A DNA stretch of 64,000 nt from Halomonas colorata (GTDB taxonomy: Bacteria; Pseudomonadota; Gammaproteobacteria; Pseudomonadales; Halomonadaceae). The translations under genes were made by a program, and so were the position numbers. Numbering within the stretch: position 1 is the first letter of the stretch; the number at the start of each line of letters is the position of its first letter. The notes under the pieces were generated by a model. The model was given only the letters and a program-made list of their open reading frames with translations. It was not told where the DNA came from and ran no database searches. Location of the stretch: NCBI RefSeq assembly GCF_014897985.1, contig NZ_JABUZA010000006.1:62001-126000 (forward strand). The letters run 5' to 3'. This document shows positions 22,471 through 32,255 of the stretch, in pieces.

Positions 22471-23271
22471 ATGGAGTGGTTACAAATACTGGTGCTTGCC
22501 GCGGTGCAAGGCCTGACTGAATTTTTGCCTGTTTCAAGCTCCGCGCATTTGATTTTAGTACCGGTACTTACCTCGTGGGAGGATCAGGGGCTCGCCTTTG
22601 ACGTAGCGCTTCATGTGGGAAGCCTAACCGCCGTTATGGTTTATTTTCGTCAAGAAATCCTGCAAATAGTGCGCAGTAGTTTAGCGGTCGTCAAAGGCGG
22701 TGCCATTAACGAGGATGCTCGGCTAGGCCTCTGGATCGTCGTTGCTACCTTGCCCGTCTGTATTATTGGTTTCTTGCTCCAGGACATTATCTCAATCTAT
22801 ATGCGCTCTACGCTGATTATTGGTATCAGCCTTATAGGATTCGGGTTATTGCTGGGTTATGCCGACTATTTTAAACGCGGCACCAAAAGTGAATATCAGA
22901 TGGGCTGGAAAGAAGTGCTGATTATTGGCTTCTCCCAGGCACTGGCTCTGATTCCCGGAACTTCACGTTCAGGCATCAGCATGACAGCGGCACTGATGGT
23001 GGGGATGAGCCGTGAAGGCGCTGCCCGTTTCTCCTTTTTACTCTCTATACCCGTTATCTTACTGGCCGGTGGGCTTGAGGCCATCAAGCTGTTACGCCAG
23101 CCTCAGGCTATCGACTGGCTGTCCCTGGCGGCTGGCACGCTGCTATCGGGTGTGATCGCTTATTTGTGTATCCACTTTTTTCTGGTGGTAATTAAAAAAA
23201 TAGGCATGCAGCCCTTTGTCGTTTATCGCGTACTGTTCGGTGCGTGGCTTATCTGGTTCTTCCACTTTTAG
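22471..23271 (+). CDS. uppP: Undecaprenyl-diphosphate phosphatase
   Basis: Dephosphorylates undecaprenyl diphosphate so the carrier can be reused in cell-wall synthesis; overexpression gives bacitracin resistance. 266 residues, about eight helices. The two catalytic repeats are visible: QGLTEFLPVSSSAHLIL near the N-terminus (Glu and Ser) and ALALIPGTSRSGISMTAALM (Arg motif) near residue 165. It starts a tightly packed run uppP-apbE-glmU (9- and 1-base gaps), placing it with UDP-GlcNAc synthesis. Confidence 0.94.
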   Translation: MEWLQILVLAAVQGLTEFLPVSSSAHLILVPVLTSWEDQGLAFDVALHVGSLTAVMVYFRQEILQIVRSSLAVVKGGAINEDARLGLWIVVATLPVCIIGFLLQDIISIYMRSTLIIGISLIGFGLLLGYADYFKRGTKSEYQMGWKEVLIIGFSQALALIPGTSRSGISMTAALMVGMSREGAARFSFLLSIPVILLAGGLEAIKLLRQPQAIDWLSLAAGTLLSGVIAYLCIHFFLVVIKKIGMQPFVVYRVLFGAWLIWFFHF

Positions 23272-23280
23272 AGCAATCTC

Positions 23281-24399
23281 ATGATGTCATTACTCCCTGG
23301 ATCGACACGGTTAATAGAAAAAGCAGCGCTGGTAATGGTGCTTTTGCTCTTGGTCGGCTGTTCAGAAAAGGATCGCCCGCTTGAATCGCCAGTACGTTTG
23401 GAAGGTGGCATATTTGGTACCTTCTACCAGGTATCCATTAGCGACCCTCTCACGCAAGGAGAGGCTGAGAAGCTGGAAACCGGTTTCCTGGCGGAGCTTG
23501 AAAGCGTCGATGCGGCCATGTCGACCTATCGTGATGACTCTGAGCTAAGCGTATTTAACCAAGCACCGCTCAACGAGTGGCAGCCGCTTTCCAATGCGCT
23601 TATTGAAGTGCTGGCGATTAGCCGCTCAGTCGCACAAGCCAGCAGCGGTGCGTTTGATATCACTATCGGTAATCTGGTCAACCTATGGAGCTTTGGCCCT
23701 GAAGCGCGCCCTAAAGAGGTTCCTTCCGAGCAAATGCTCGCCCAGCGCTTGGCCCAAGTCGGCTTTGATGCTGTACAGGTGGATACCCAGGCTATGCAGG
23801 CGCGCCGTGAGCGCGATGTCTATGTAGATCTCTCCGGTGTTGCCAAAGGTCATGGCACCGATCGCGTAGCGGCGTATCTGGACCAGCAGGGCATAGAGGG
23901 CTATTTAATCAACCTGGGCGGGGATATGCTGGCACATGGCTACCGCGACGATAATGAAACGCCCTGGCGAGTGGGTATTGAAACCCCACAAGATGGCGCG
24001 CCTCAGGCACAGCATATTTTACCGTTGCATGATATGTCCGTTGCGACCTCAGGTGATTACCGCAATTATTTTGAGGTGGACGGCAGGCGCTTTGCCCATA
24101 CCATTGACCCGCGCACCGGTCAGCCGGTCACACATAACCTGGCATCGGTATCGGTTTTTCACCCCTCCAACGCCTGGGCCGATGCCTGGGCGACGGCATT
24201 ACTAGTCGTGGGTAGTGAGGCCGGTATGGAAATGGCATTAGCCAATAATCTTAGTGTTTTGATGTTGATACGCGAGGGTGATCATTGGCAGAGTATCGTA
24301 AGCCCTGCCTTTGTAGATTATTTCGGTGAAGCGCTGGTCGATGAGCTAGGCATCGAGCAATGGACGGCCCCTAACGAGAAGCTAGAACAAGGTAACTAG
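23281..24399 (+). CDS. apbE: FAD:protein FMN transferase, lipoprotein
   Basis: Attaches FMN covalently to threonine in flavoproteins such as NqrB/NqrC and RnfG in the periplasm. 372 residues. A lipoprotein signal ends LLLLVGC, so it is membrane-anchored. Family motifs: MSTYRDDSELSVFNQ, GAFDITIGNLVNLWSFG, VDLSGVAKGHGTDRVA, INLGGDMLAHG, and SGDYRNYFEVDGRRFAHTIDP with the Mg2+-binding region. It is usually beside nqr or rnf genes; here it lies between uppP and glmU, apparently by operon rearrangement. Confidence 0.92.
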   Translation: MMSLLPGSTRLIEKAALVMVLLLLVGCSEKDRPLESPVRLEGGIFGTFYQVSISDPLTQGEAEKLETGFLAELESVDAAMSTYRDDSELSVFNQAPLNEWQPLSNALIEVLAISRSVAQASSGAFDITIGNLVNLWSFGPEARPKEVPSEQMLAQRLAQVGFDAVQVDTQAMQARRERDVYVDLSGVAKGHGTDRVAAYLDQQGIEGYLINLGGDMLAHGYRDDNETPWRVGIETPQDGAPQAQHILPLHDMSVATSGDYRNYFEVDGRRFAHTIDPRTGQPVTHNLASVSVFHPSNAWADAWATALLVVGSEAGMEMALANNLSVLMLIREGDHWQSIVSPAFVDYFGEALVDELGIEQWTAPNEKLEQGN

Positions 24400-24400
24400 G

Positions 24401-25771
24401 ATGCAAAAAGAACTCGATGTTGTGATTCTCGCGGCGGGTAAAGGCACGCGAATGCGTTCACAAATGCCCAAGGTGCTCCACACCCTGGCGGGCAAGCCCA
24501 TGGTGACGCACGTACTGGAGACGGCTGCTGGCTTGCGCCCAGAGCGTACCCACGTGGTCATCGGCCATGGCGCGGATCAACTGCGTCAGGCATTGACGGA
24601 CGAGAACGTCACGTTTGCGGTACAGGAAGAGCAGAAGGGCACAGGGCACGCGGCTGCCCAGGCCTTAAGCCAGCTTGGCAGCGGAACCGTTTTGATCCTT
24701 TATGGTGATGTGCCGCTCATCCAGCGCGAAACGCTGTCAGCGCTTTTAGCCCATGTCGATGAGCAGCATATGGGGCTTTTAACCGTCACCCTAGATGACC
24801 CAACAGGCTATGGCCGTATCGTGCGTAATGACGCAGGCGAAGCAGTGGCTATCGTTGAGCAAAAAGACGCCAGTGACGCCGAGCGCGCTATTTCCGAATG
24901 CAACACCGGCATTATGGCGATGACCAGTGACCAACTAAAACGCTGGCTACCCAAGCTCTCCGCTGATAATGCACAGGGCGAGTACTATCTGACCGATGTT
25001 ATCGCGATGGCTGCGGCAGAAGGTATCAAGGTATGCACCGAGCAGCCTGGCAGCGCCGTTGAAGTCGAGGGCGTTAATAATCGCGCGCAAATGGCGCGGC
25101 TGGAGCGTGCCTATCAAATGCATCTGGCTAACCAGCTAATGGAGCAGGGCGTAGCGCTAGCGGACCCGGCTAGGCTGGATGTACGCGGTAGCTTAACCTG
25201 CGGTCACGACGTATTTATCGACGTGGGCTGTATTTTTGAAGGCAAGGTAGAGCTGGGTGAAGGCGTACACGTGGGCCCTTACTGCGTCATCAAAAACAGC
25301 ACTATCGGCGCCGCAAGCACCGTTGATAGCCATAGCGTGATTGATCATACGGTAGCTGCCGGACATAACCAGATTGGCCCCTACGCGCGGCTACGCCCCG
25401 GTACACGCCTGGCGGTCAATGCCAAGGTGGGTAATTTTGTGGAAACCAAAAATGCTGACGTTGGCGAAGGCAGCAAGATAAATCACTTAAGCTACGTGGG
25501 TGATGCGCGCCTGGGGCGCAACGTTAATGTTGGCGCGGGTACGATTACCTGTAACTACGACGGCGCCAATAAGCACCATACCGAGATAGGCGACCACGTT
25601 TTTGTTGGCTCCAATAGCGCGTTGGTGGCACCGGTCACCATTGGCCGCGGAGCGACGGTGGGCGCAGGGTCGACCATTGCCAAAGATGTCAGTGAACATG
25701 CCCTTGCGGTGACGCGTAGTAAGCAGCTGGAAAAAGCCGATTGGCCGCGGCCCGTCAAGACTGCCAAGTAA
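24401..25771 (+). CDS. glmU: Bifunctional GlcN-1-P acetyltransferase / GlcNAc-1-P uridylyltransferase
   Basis: Makes UDP-GlcNAc for peptidoglycan and LPS from glucosamine-1-phosphate. 456 residues. The N-terminal nucleotidyltransferase carries LAAGKGTRMRSQMPKVLH (residues 11-28) and LYGDVPLI. The C-terminal half is a left-handed beta-helix of hexapeptide repeats with the acetyltransferase residues in NFVETKNADVGEGSKINHLSYVGDA and GAGTITCNYDGANKH. It begins one base after apbE and is followed by glmS, giving the last two steps of the pathway side by side. Confidence 0.96.
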   Translation: MQKELDVVILAAGKGTRMRSQMPKVLHTLAGKPMVTHVLETAAGLRPERTHVVIGHGADQLRQALTDENVTFAVQEEQKGTGHAAAQALSQLGSGTVLILYGDVPLIQRETLSALLAHVDEQHMGLLTVTLDDPTGYGRIVRNDAGEAVAIVEQKDASDAERAISECNTGIMAMTSDQLKRWLPKLSADNAQGEYYLTDVIAMAAAEGIKVCTEQPGSAVEVEGVNNRAQMARLERAYQMHLANQLMEQGVALADPARLDVRGSLTCGHDVFIDVGCIFEGKVELGEGVHVGPYCVIKNSTIGAASTVDSHSVIDHTVAAGHNQIGPYARLRPGTRLAVNAKVGNFVETKNADVGEGSKINHLSYVGDARLGRNVNVGAGTITCNYDGANKHHTEIGDHVFVGSNSALVAPVTIGRGATVGAGSTIAKDVSEHALAVTRSKQLEKADWPRPVKTAK

Positions 25772-25819
25772 GGTATTCGTCCAACAATCGCTGGTTAATA
25801 CGTCCTAGGAGAACTGCTT

Positions 25820-27649
25820 ATGTGTGGCATCGTCGCGGCGGTTGCGCAACGTAACGTGCAAGAAATACTGTTAGAAGGGCTTAAACGCCTCGAGTATCGA
25901 GGCTACGACTCATCTGGCATGACGGTGTTAGACGCTAAGAATGAACTCACGCGCCATCGTGCGCTAGGCAAGGTTGCAGCGCTTGAGCAAGCGCTGCAAC
26001 AACAGACACTGCCGGGCACCTCGGGCATTGCACATACGCGCTGGGCAACCCACGGTAAGCCCTCAGAAACCAATGCCCATCCACACCACAGTGGCCAGCA
26101 GGTGGCCGTCGTACATAACGGCATTATTGAAAACTACGAATATATTAAAGAGACTCTGCAAGCCAGCGGCTACACGTTTAGCTCAGAAACCGATACCGAA
26201 GTAATTGCTCACTTGCTTTCTGACAAGCTGCAAAGTGGTTTTAGCCTGTTCGATGCCACCCAGGAAATTGTCAATGGTCTGGGCGGCGCCTATGCCTTAG
26301 GCGTTATGAGTAACAAGGAACCGGGCGTGGTGGTGGGAGCTCGTCAGGGCAGTCCTCTGGTGGTGGGCGTGGGGATCGATGAGGCATTTTTAGCCTCAGA
26401 CCCGCTTGCGTTGCTGCAGGTTACCGATCGGTTTATCTATCTGGAAGAGGGCGACCTGGTCGAACTGCGCGAGAAAGGCGTTATTCGCATCGTGGATCGT
26501 GACGGCCATTCGGTAACCCGGCCCGTACACATCTTCGAGCATGGCGATGGGGCTGCCAGTAAAGGCGACTATCGCCACTATATGCTCAAAGAAATCTATG
26601 AGCAGCCCACGGTCATTCAAGCCGTTCTGGAAGGCCGGCTGAGCGGCAACAGCGTACTGATCGAGAGCTTTGGCCCTGATGCCCAGGTGCTGTTCCAGAA
26701 AACGCGCCAAATACATATCATCGCCTGTGGCACCAGCTATCATGCGGCCATGGTGGCGCGCTACTGGCTTGAACGTTATGCCTGCGTACCGGTACAGGTT
26801 GAAGTGGCATCAGAATACCGTTATCGCCATCCGGTCGTAGCGGAAGGCAGCCTGTTTGTGACGCTTTCCCAGTCTGGTGAAACGGCCGATACGCTGGCGG
26901 CTCTTCGGTTTGCCAAAACCTTGGGCTACGTAGGCACACTGGCAATCTGCAACGTGCCGGGAAGCTCTTTAGTGCGCGAGTCCGACATGACGTTGATGAC
27001 CCGTGCAGGCCCCGAAATCGGTGTTGCTTCGACCAAGGCCTTCACTACCCAGTTGGTCGCGCTCATGCTGCTGACACTATCGGTCAGCAAGGCCAAAGGC
27101 CAGGAAGAGCACGTGGGTATTGTGGAAGCGCTACACACGCTTTCCAGCGTCTGTGAGCAGGTACTGGCGCTAGATGGCCAGATAGAAAAGCTTTCCCAAG
27201 CCTTCGCTGAAAAGCACCATGCGCTGTTTTTGGGCCGCGGTGCCCATTATCCGATTGCGCTGGAAGGTGCGCTTAAGCTGAAGGAAATTTCTTATATCCA
27301 TGCTGAAGCCTACCCGGCAGGCGAGTTAAAGCATGGGCCACTGGCGCTGGTGGATAGCGAGATGCCGGTGATTTCGGTCGCCCCTAATGATGACCTGCTG
27401 GAAAAGCTAAAATCCAACCTGCAGGAAGTCCGTGCCCGCGGCGGCCAGCTATTTGTATTTGCGGATGAAAACGTCGGTATTAAACCGCAAGACAATATTC
27501 AAGTGATTGAATTGCCGCATGTTCATGAAGCATTAGCGCCACTGCTGTACACCCTTCCCCTGCAGCTTTTGAGTTACCACGTAGCGGTACTCAAAGGTAC
27601 CGATGTGGATCAACCACGCAACTTGGCAAAAAGTGTTACGGTCGAGTAA
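25820..27649 (+). CDS. glmS: Glutamine-fructose-6-phosphate aminotransferase (isomerizing)
   Basis: Produces glucosamine-6-phosphate from fructose-6-phosphate and glutamine. 609 residues. Nucleophile Cys2 (MCGIVAAV) with [11 protein letters not shown] starts the glutaminase domain. Two SIS sugar-binding domains follow ([59 protein letters not shown]). The C-terminus ends NLAKSVTVE, as in the family. AGGAG lies upstream. I see no glmS ribozyme, which is a Gram-positive feature. Confidence 0.97.
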   Translation: MCGIVAAVAQRNVQEILLEGLKRLEYRGYDSSGMTVLDAKNELTRHRALGKVAALEQALQQQTLPGTSGIAHTRWATHGKPSETNAHPHHSGQQVAVVHNGIIENYEYIKETLQASGYTFSSETDTEVIAHLLSDKLQSGFSLFDATQEIVNGLGGAYALGVMSNKEPGVVVGARQGSPLVVGVGIDEAFLASDPLALLQVTDRFIYLEEGDLVELREKGVIRIVDRDGHSVTRPVHIFEHGDGAASKGDYRHYMLKEIYEQPTVIQAVLEGRLSGNSVLIESFGPDAQVLFQKTRQIHIIACGTSYHAAMVARYWLERYACVPVQVEVASEYRYRHPVVAEGSLFVTLSQSGETADTLAALRFAKTLGYVGTLAICNVPGSSLVRESDMTLMTRAGPEIGVASTKAFTTQLVALMLLTLSVSKAKGQEEHVGIVEALHTLSSVCEQVLALDGQIEKLSQAFAEKHHALFLGRGAHYPIALEGALKLKEISYIHAEAYPAGELKHGPLALVDSEMPVISVAPNDDLLEKLKSNLQEVRARGGQLFVFADENVGIKPQDNIQVIELPHVHEALAPLLYTLPLQLLSYHVAVLKGTDVDQPRNLAKSVTVE

Positions 27650-27807
27650 TCACGCAGTAATAAAAGTTAAGGCGGTATGCTAAAATTGCGCTGCGTTGGG
27701 TGTGGCAATTAGCCGCGCCCTATGCGCATTAGCTGCGTTGCAGCACTTAGTTAGTGTGCTTATCATCGTAGCGTTCTCTTTCCTCAATCTGCCAGGATCC
27801 CGCTGTC

Positions 27808-29274
27808 ATGAAACCACCAAACGCCCTTGCTCCCCGGCTCTCAGCCCGCTGGGTCGCTTGGCTGTTGATCGCTCTCTGCGCTGTTGTCTTCCCTTCCCTG
27901 TCTTACGCTGCTGCTGGTCCGCTTGATTTAACTCTCTCCGTTGCTGGTATTACCTGTGTTGTTATCTTCGTACTTGCCTATGCACTGGTAATGTCGGAAG
28001 AAATCCTTCACATGCGCAAATCAAAGCCTGTGCTGGTCGCGGCCGGTCTGATTTGGGCCATTGTGGCGTGGGTGTATGTGCAGGCGGGAATGCCGGAAGA
28101 GGCAGAAACCGCGTTTCGTGAAACGCTGCTGGAATACACCGAGCTGCTGTTATTTTTGCTGGTCGCCATGACCTACATCAACGCCATGGAAGAGCGACGT
28201 ACCTTTGATGCGCTGCGTGCCTGGCTTGTGCGCAAGGGGTTTAGCTATCGCAGCTTGTTCTGGATAACTGGTTTTCTTGCGTTTGGTATTTCTGCCATTG
28301 CCAACAACATGACCACGGCCATGTTGATGTGTGCGGTGGTGCTCAAGGTAGCGGAAGGCGATAAAAAGTTTATCGGCTTATGCTGCGTCAACGTGGTGGT
28401 GGCCTCCAACGCAGGCGGTGCGTTTAGTCCATTTGGGGATATCACCACGCTGATGGTTTGGCAGGCCGGACAAGTGCCGTTTGGCGGTTTCTTTGCACTA
28501 CTGTTGCCCGCAATCGTTAACTTCATAGTGCCCGCGGTGATCATGAATTTCTTCATCGTTAATCGCCAACCGGCAGCACTTACTGAAACCGTATGGCTCA
28601 AACGGGGCGCGCGGCGGATTATCGTGCTGTTTTTAATTACCGTTGCCATTTCGGTACTCTGCCACTCGGTTCTGCATCTGCCGCCGGCCATGGGCATGAT
28701 GTTTGGCTTGGGATTACTTCAGTTCTTTGGCTACTATCTGCGCCGCAGCCTGCCACGTTCGCTGGAGCGCAAGCGAGAGCGCTATTCGCGCCGTGGCGAC
28801 TGGAAGAAACTGGAGCAGCTAGGTAGCGTGGTACCGTTTGATATCTTTAGCCGTATTGCCCGTTCAGAGTGGGACACCCTGCTGTTTTTCTACGGGGTTG
28901 TGCTTAGCGTGGGAGGGCTTGGCTTTATGGGTTACTTAGCTCTGCTGTCTGAAACCCTTTACGGCGGCTGGAACCCGGTATGGGCTAACGTGGTGCTAGG
29001 GCTTATCTCCGCGGTAGTCGATAACATCCCGGTCATGTTTGCGGTGCTCTCCATGGCGCCGGATATGTCGGAAGGCAACTGGCTGCTGATTACCTTAACC
29101 GCTGGCGTAGGGGGCAGTCTGCTCTCCATGGGGTCAGCGGCAGGCGTGGCCCTGATGGGCCAGGCGCGCGGTATCTATACGTTTGCGGTTCACCTGCGCT
29201 GGGTGCCGGCTATTTTGCTGGGCTACGCGGCGAGTATCGCGACACACCTATGGATTAACGCGTCGCTTTTCTAA
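27808..29274 (+). CDS. nhaD: Na+/H+ antiporter NhaD
   Basis: Exports sodium (or lithium) in exchange for protons, a key salt-tolerance function in halophilic and alkaliphilic gammaproteobacteria. 488 residues. The N-terminus looks like a cleavable signal or first helix (LLIALCAVVFPSLSYAAAG). About 12-13 helices follow, of the ion-transporter superfamily. Motifs: ISAIANNMTTAMLMCAVVLK and VVASNAGGAFSPFGDITTLMVW in the first half, and AVVDNIPVMFAVLSMAPDM plus GGSLLSMGSAAGVALMG in the second half, the inverted-repeat active site. A single gene with its own terminator. Confidence 0.9.
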   Translation: MKPPNALAPRLSARWVAWLLIALCAVVFPSLSYAAAGPLDLTLSVAGITCVVIFVLAYALVMSEEILHMRKSKPVLVAAGLIWAIVAWVYVQAGMPEEAETAFRETLLEYTELLLFLLVAMTYINAMEERRTFDALRAWLVRKGFSYRSLFWITGFLAFGISAIANNMTTAMLMCAVVLKVAEGDKKFIGLCCVNVVVASNAGGAFSPFGDITTLMVWQAGQVPFGGFFALLLPAIVNFIVPAVIMNFFIVNRQPAALTETVWLKRGARRIIVLFLITVAISVLCHSVLHLPPAMGMMFGLGLLQFFGYYLRRSLPRSLERKRERYSRRGDWKKLEQLGSVVPFDIFSRIARSEWDTLLFFYGVVLSVGGLGFMGYLALLSETLYGGWNPVWANVVLGLISAVVDNIPVMFAVLSMAPDMSEGNWLLITLTAGVGGSLLSMGSAAGVALMGQARGIYTFAVHLRWVPAILLGYAASIATHLWINASLF

Positions 29275-29296
29275 GTGATCAATTGGTACGGCATTA

Positions 29297-29332
29297 AAAA
29301 CGCCCCTTACCGGTAACGGTAAGGGGCGTTTT
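29297..29332 (+). terminator. Terminator of nhaD
   Basis: Perfect 15-bp stem AAAACGCCCCTTACC/GGTAAGGGGCGTTTT with a 6-base loop; A-rich and T-rich flanks make it usable in both directions, also for the CBS gene on the other strand. Confidence 0.9.
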
Positions 29333-29404
29333 AATAACAAAGCATCTAAAAAGCTAGCTGACAGACCAACCTTAAAAGCGTTTCACTAAACGACAAGCTC
29401 AGAC

Positions 29405-30007
29405 TTACAGGTCGTGGCCGGTAATAACCTGGCAGATATCTGCAAAACTGCGTGCCATGGGAACCACGGTGTTTACTTCCTTGCCGACTGCATTTTGAAT
29501 ATCGGTTGCTGATATTAAGCCACGGATGGTCAGTTCATGCTGAGCATCGTGCTGGGTAATCAGTAGGTGCTGTTCGGTGACGCCTTCCATGATGAGCACA
29601 AGGTCTTCAATTGTCAGCGCGGAAAGCTGCTCATATGTCATGGCGCTAAGTTTGTTCCAGGGCGTCATGATCATGTCAGCAGTAATCTCGTTACGATCAA
29701 GGTTGCGCTGCTGCATGGCCAGGTTAATACGCCGTGTGCCGATCACTTCTTTAGAGGTCAGAATACCAATGCAGTGGTCTTGTTTATCGGTGACAAATAA
29801 AAGACGCACACCGCTGTAGCGCATTTTGAGATGCGCTTCATCGATCGGGGTATCTGCCACTACCGATTGTGGCTTCAGGCTTTGAAAGTCGGTAAGTACT
29901 TCTATGGCTGAGCTTTCAGTCGTTAAACGCTTGGCGCTCGGAGATGTCAGGCGCGGTGTTGAGCTGAATTGAATTAATGATTTAGGTGAAAAAGCCACTT
30001 GGTTCAT
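29405..30007 (-). CDS. CBS-domain protein of unknown role
   Basis: Two CBS motifs form one Bateman module, a likely adenine-nucleotide or SAM sensor. The start at 30007 (MNQVAFSPKSLIQFSS) is supported by GGGAG 8 bases upstream; length 200 residues. CBS1 lies at about 45-100 (LLFVTDKQDHCIGILTSKEVIG), CBS2 at about 125-185 (LLITQHDAQHELTIRGLISATDI). No catalytic or membrane domain is present, so it probably acts by binding a partner. The first 40 residues are low-complexity. Related stand-alone CBS proteins occur in Halomonas- and Marinobacter-like genomes, but no function is established. Confidence 0.75.
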   Translation of the reverse strand: MNQVAFSPKSLIQFSSTPRLTSPSAKRLTTESSAIEVLTDFQSLKPQSVVADTPIDEAHLKMRYSGVRLLFVTDKQDHCIGILTSKEVIGTRRINLAMQQRNLDRNEITADMIMTPWNKLSAMTYEQLSALTIEDLVLIMEGVTEQHLLITQHDAQHELTIRGLISATDIQNAVGKEVNTVVPMARSFADICQVITGHDL

Positions 30008-30106
30008 CAGGGTACTCCCGTTATAAGTGGCCAATGGCTTTCTAACCATTGGCCTAGTACCTTCAGAGTCACAGCTAATTCTTATCAGAACCTTAAGGCA
30101 TGAAAA

Positions 30107-31465
30107 CTATTCTGAAGGCCCGTAACGTTTAAGCGTTACGTTAACGCGTAACCCCCCACTTGGCGCATCTTCGAATGCCAGCGTGCCATCATGTTGGGCG
30201 ACGACCCGTTCAACGATGGATAGGCCCAGCCCTGAGCCTGCACCAGGGCCTGCGCGATGAAAACGCTCTGTTACCGCCTTACGCTCGCTTGGCGGAATCC
30301 CTGGCCCCTGGTCATCGACGATCAACGTGATGCTCTCCTCGGCAGCGTTAAGATATACCTGTATCGCACCCTTGGGCGGTGAGTGCTGTATGGCATTACC
30401 TACCAGATTCTGGATTAACGTCCCCAGCGCGCCGGGCACCTCGTCCAATGCCCACTGAGCCGTTTCATCGGCTTCTAGCTGCAGCGTCTGTTGCTGTTGC
30501 CGAGCCAGGGGAAGCAGTTTGGCAAGCGCGTCGCGAACCTCAAATAATGCGTCCACCGAACGTAAAGGTGGGCTTTCCTCATCGGGGTCAAGGCGTGCCA
30601 AGGTGAGGAGCTGGCTGACCAAGTGCGTCGCCCGGGCGACCCCCTGGCGCAAGTAAACCAGCGATTCCTCACGGTCCTGCGGGCTTTCAGCGGTTAACGC
30701 GTTTTGAGCATGTAGATCAAGTACGGCAAGCGGGGTGCGAAGCTCGTGCGCGGCATCGGCAATAAAGCGCTTTTCACGCTCGCGCAAGCGTTGAATCCGC
30801 ATCAATAGACGGTTAAGCGCGCCGGAAATAGTGGCCAGCTCATAAGGTAGTGGCGAGAGTTTAAGCGGCTGAAGGTTATGCGGATCCCGATTGCGAATCT
30901 GTTCCGCCATACGCGATAGCGGTGAAAGCCCCCAGCCGATACTCCACCACAGCAGCGTGGCCAGAACGATCAAACCGATAAATTCAGGCAGCAGCGTACG
31001 CAGCGCTACCCGCCTGACCAGGCTCAAACGTACGTCATCCCGCTCGGCAACAATCACCCGCCGCGTGCTCTCGCCAAGCGGTAGCGTATAGGTTTGCCAG
31101 GTTTGTTCATGGTATTGCTGCCTGGAATAGCCTTTCTGGGCGGCGGCAAGGGGCACTAGCGGCGCATCGGCTGAGCGAAGCAGCAGCGTGTCTCCCTCCC
31201 AAAGCTGAAACACGAGCGCGTCAGGGGTGCGTGGTTCGGTCTGTAAGGTATTTTCCACACTTTGCAGTAGCGCCTGCTGGTAGGCGGGTGGAATCGGCGC
31301 CTGCATAAGCTCGCCTAAAAGGTTGGCGTGCCGGGCGAGGCTGGCATCGTGTAGCTGCTGGATTTCATGGGTGGCGTAGCGATAGCTGACCAGGCTGATC
31401 ACCATGATACTGAGCAGAAACAGCAGCAGCGTAAGGCCTAGCGTGCGCCGACGAATAGAGTTCAC
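30107..31465 (-). CDS. Sensor histidine kinase (QseC/PmrB-like)
   Basis: Membrane sensor kinase partnered with the regulator encoded just upstream. 452 residues. Two membrane helices (about 10-30 and 160-180) flank a periplasmic domain of about 130 residues. A HAMP region follows, then the H-box FIADAAHELRTPLAVLD (phosphorylated His), N-box LIQNLVGNAIQHSP, and G-boxes DDQGPGIP and GSGLGLSIVERV. All catalytic boxes are intact. Its start overlaps the regulator stop by four bases. The signal is unknown; the family senses cations, peptides or catecholamine-like molecules. Confidence 0.88.
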   Translation of the reverse strand: MNSIRRRTLGLTLLLFLLSIMVISLVSYRYATHEIQQLHDASLARHANLLGELMQAPIPPAYQQALLQSVENTLQTEPRTPDALVFQLWEGDTLLLRSADAPLVPLAAAQKGYSRQQYHEQTWQTYTLPLGESTRRVIVAERDDVRLSLVRRVALRTLLPEFIGLIVLATLLWWSIGWGLSPLSRMAEQIRNRDPHNLQPLKLSPLPYELATISGALNRLLMRIQRLREREKRFIADAAHELRTPLAVLDLHAQNALTAESPQDREESLVYLRQGVARATHLVSQLLTLARLDPDEESPPLRSVDALFEVRDALAKLLPLARQQQQTLQLEADETAQWALDEVPGALGTLIQNLVGNAIQHSPPKGAIQVYLNAAEESITLIVDDQGPGIPPSERKAVTERFHRAGPGAGSGLGLSIVERVVAQHDGTLAFEDAPSGGLRVNVTLKRYGPSE

Positions 31466-32142
31466 CGATCGCCTCCGTGCGGCGTTTTATCCATCACATA
31501 ACCAATCCCGCGTAGCGTGCGGATCACTTCGGGAAACAGCTTGCGCCGCAAATGATGGATATGAACCTCAATGGCGTTGCTTTCCACATCCTCATCCCAG
31601 CCATAAATCAGGCTGGTCAGCGTATCTCGGGTAAACACCCGGTCAGGGTGGCCCATAAACTCTTGCAGCAGGGTAAATTCACGCCGCGAAAGGACAATCG
31701 TTTTGCCCTGATAGCTGACGCTCAGTGTTAAAGGATCCAGCCGAATGCCTCGGCACTCCAGGTGGCTATCCAACTGCCCTTGACTGCGGCGTAGCAGGGC
31801 GCGAAGGCGCGCCTTTAGCTCTTCGACTTCAAAGGGCTTAACCAGATAGTCGTCGGCCCCGGCATCAAGTCCGGCAATACGGTCGTTAATACCGTCGCGA
31901 GCGGTCAGCACCAAAATAGGGATCTGGCTGCCGTGGCGGCGCACGGCCTTGATAATTTGCAAGCCATCCAGGCCCGGCAAGCCTAAATCGAGTATCACGG
32001 CATCAAACGGCTCGGACTCTTTAAGTGCTATAAGTGCACTATTGCCATTATCCAATTGATCGACCGTATAGTGCTCCGGCTTGAGCGCCAAGCGAATGCC
32101 CGAAGACAAGCTGGCATCATCTTCAACCAGCAATATGCGCAT
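31462..32142 (-). CDS. OmpR-family response regulator
   Basis: Transcription factor activated by the downstream-encoded kinase. 226 residues. Receiver domain 1-115 with the acidic pair in LLVEDDASL (Asp9-10), phosphorylation site AVILDLGLPGLDG (Asp near 52), and LVKPF lysine. The C-terminal winged helix contains LSRREFTLLQEFMGHPDRVFTRD and VHIHHLRRKLFPEVIRTLRGIGY. It most resembles the QseB/PmrA group. AGGAG lies upstream of its ATG. Targets cannot be inferred beyond likely autoregulation. Confidence 0.9.
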   Translation of the reverse strand: MRILLVEDDASLSSGIRLALKPEHYTVDQLDNGNSALIALKESEPFDAVILDLGLPGLDGLQIIKAVRRHGSQIPILVLTARDGINDRIAGLDAGADDYLVKPFEVEELKARLRALLRRSQGQLDSHLECRGIRLDPLTLSVSYQGKTIVLSRREFTLLQEFMGHPDRVFTRDTLTSLIYGWDEDVESNAIEVHIHHLRRKLFPEVIRTLRGIGYVMDKTPHGGDR

Positions 32143-32255
32143 GGTGTCAGCTACTCCTGTAACGGCCCTGGTTAAGAAATAACAAAAGGTAGCATCGTTA
32201 GGGGGAGTCAGTCAGGATTAACGTCAACGCAAGCAATCCAATGGCGCTTTAATTA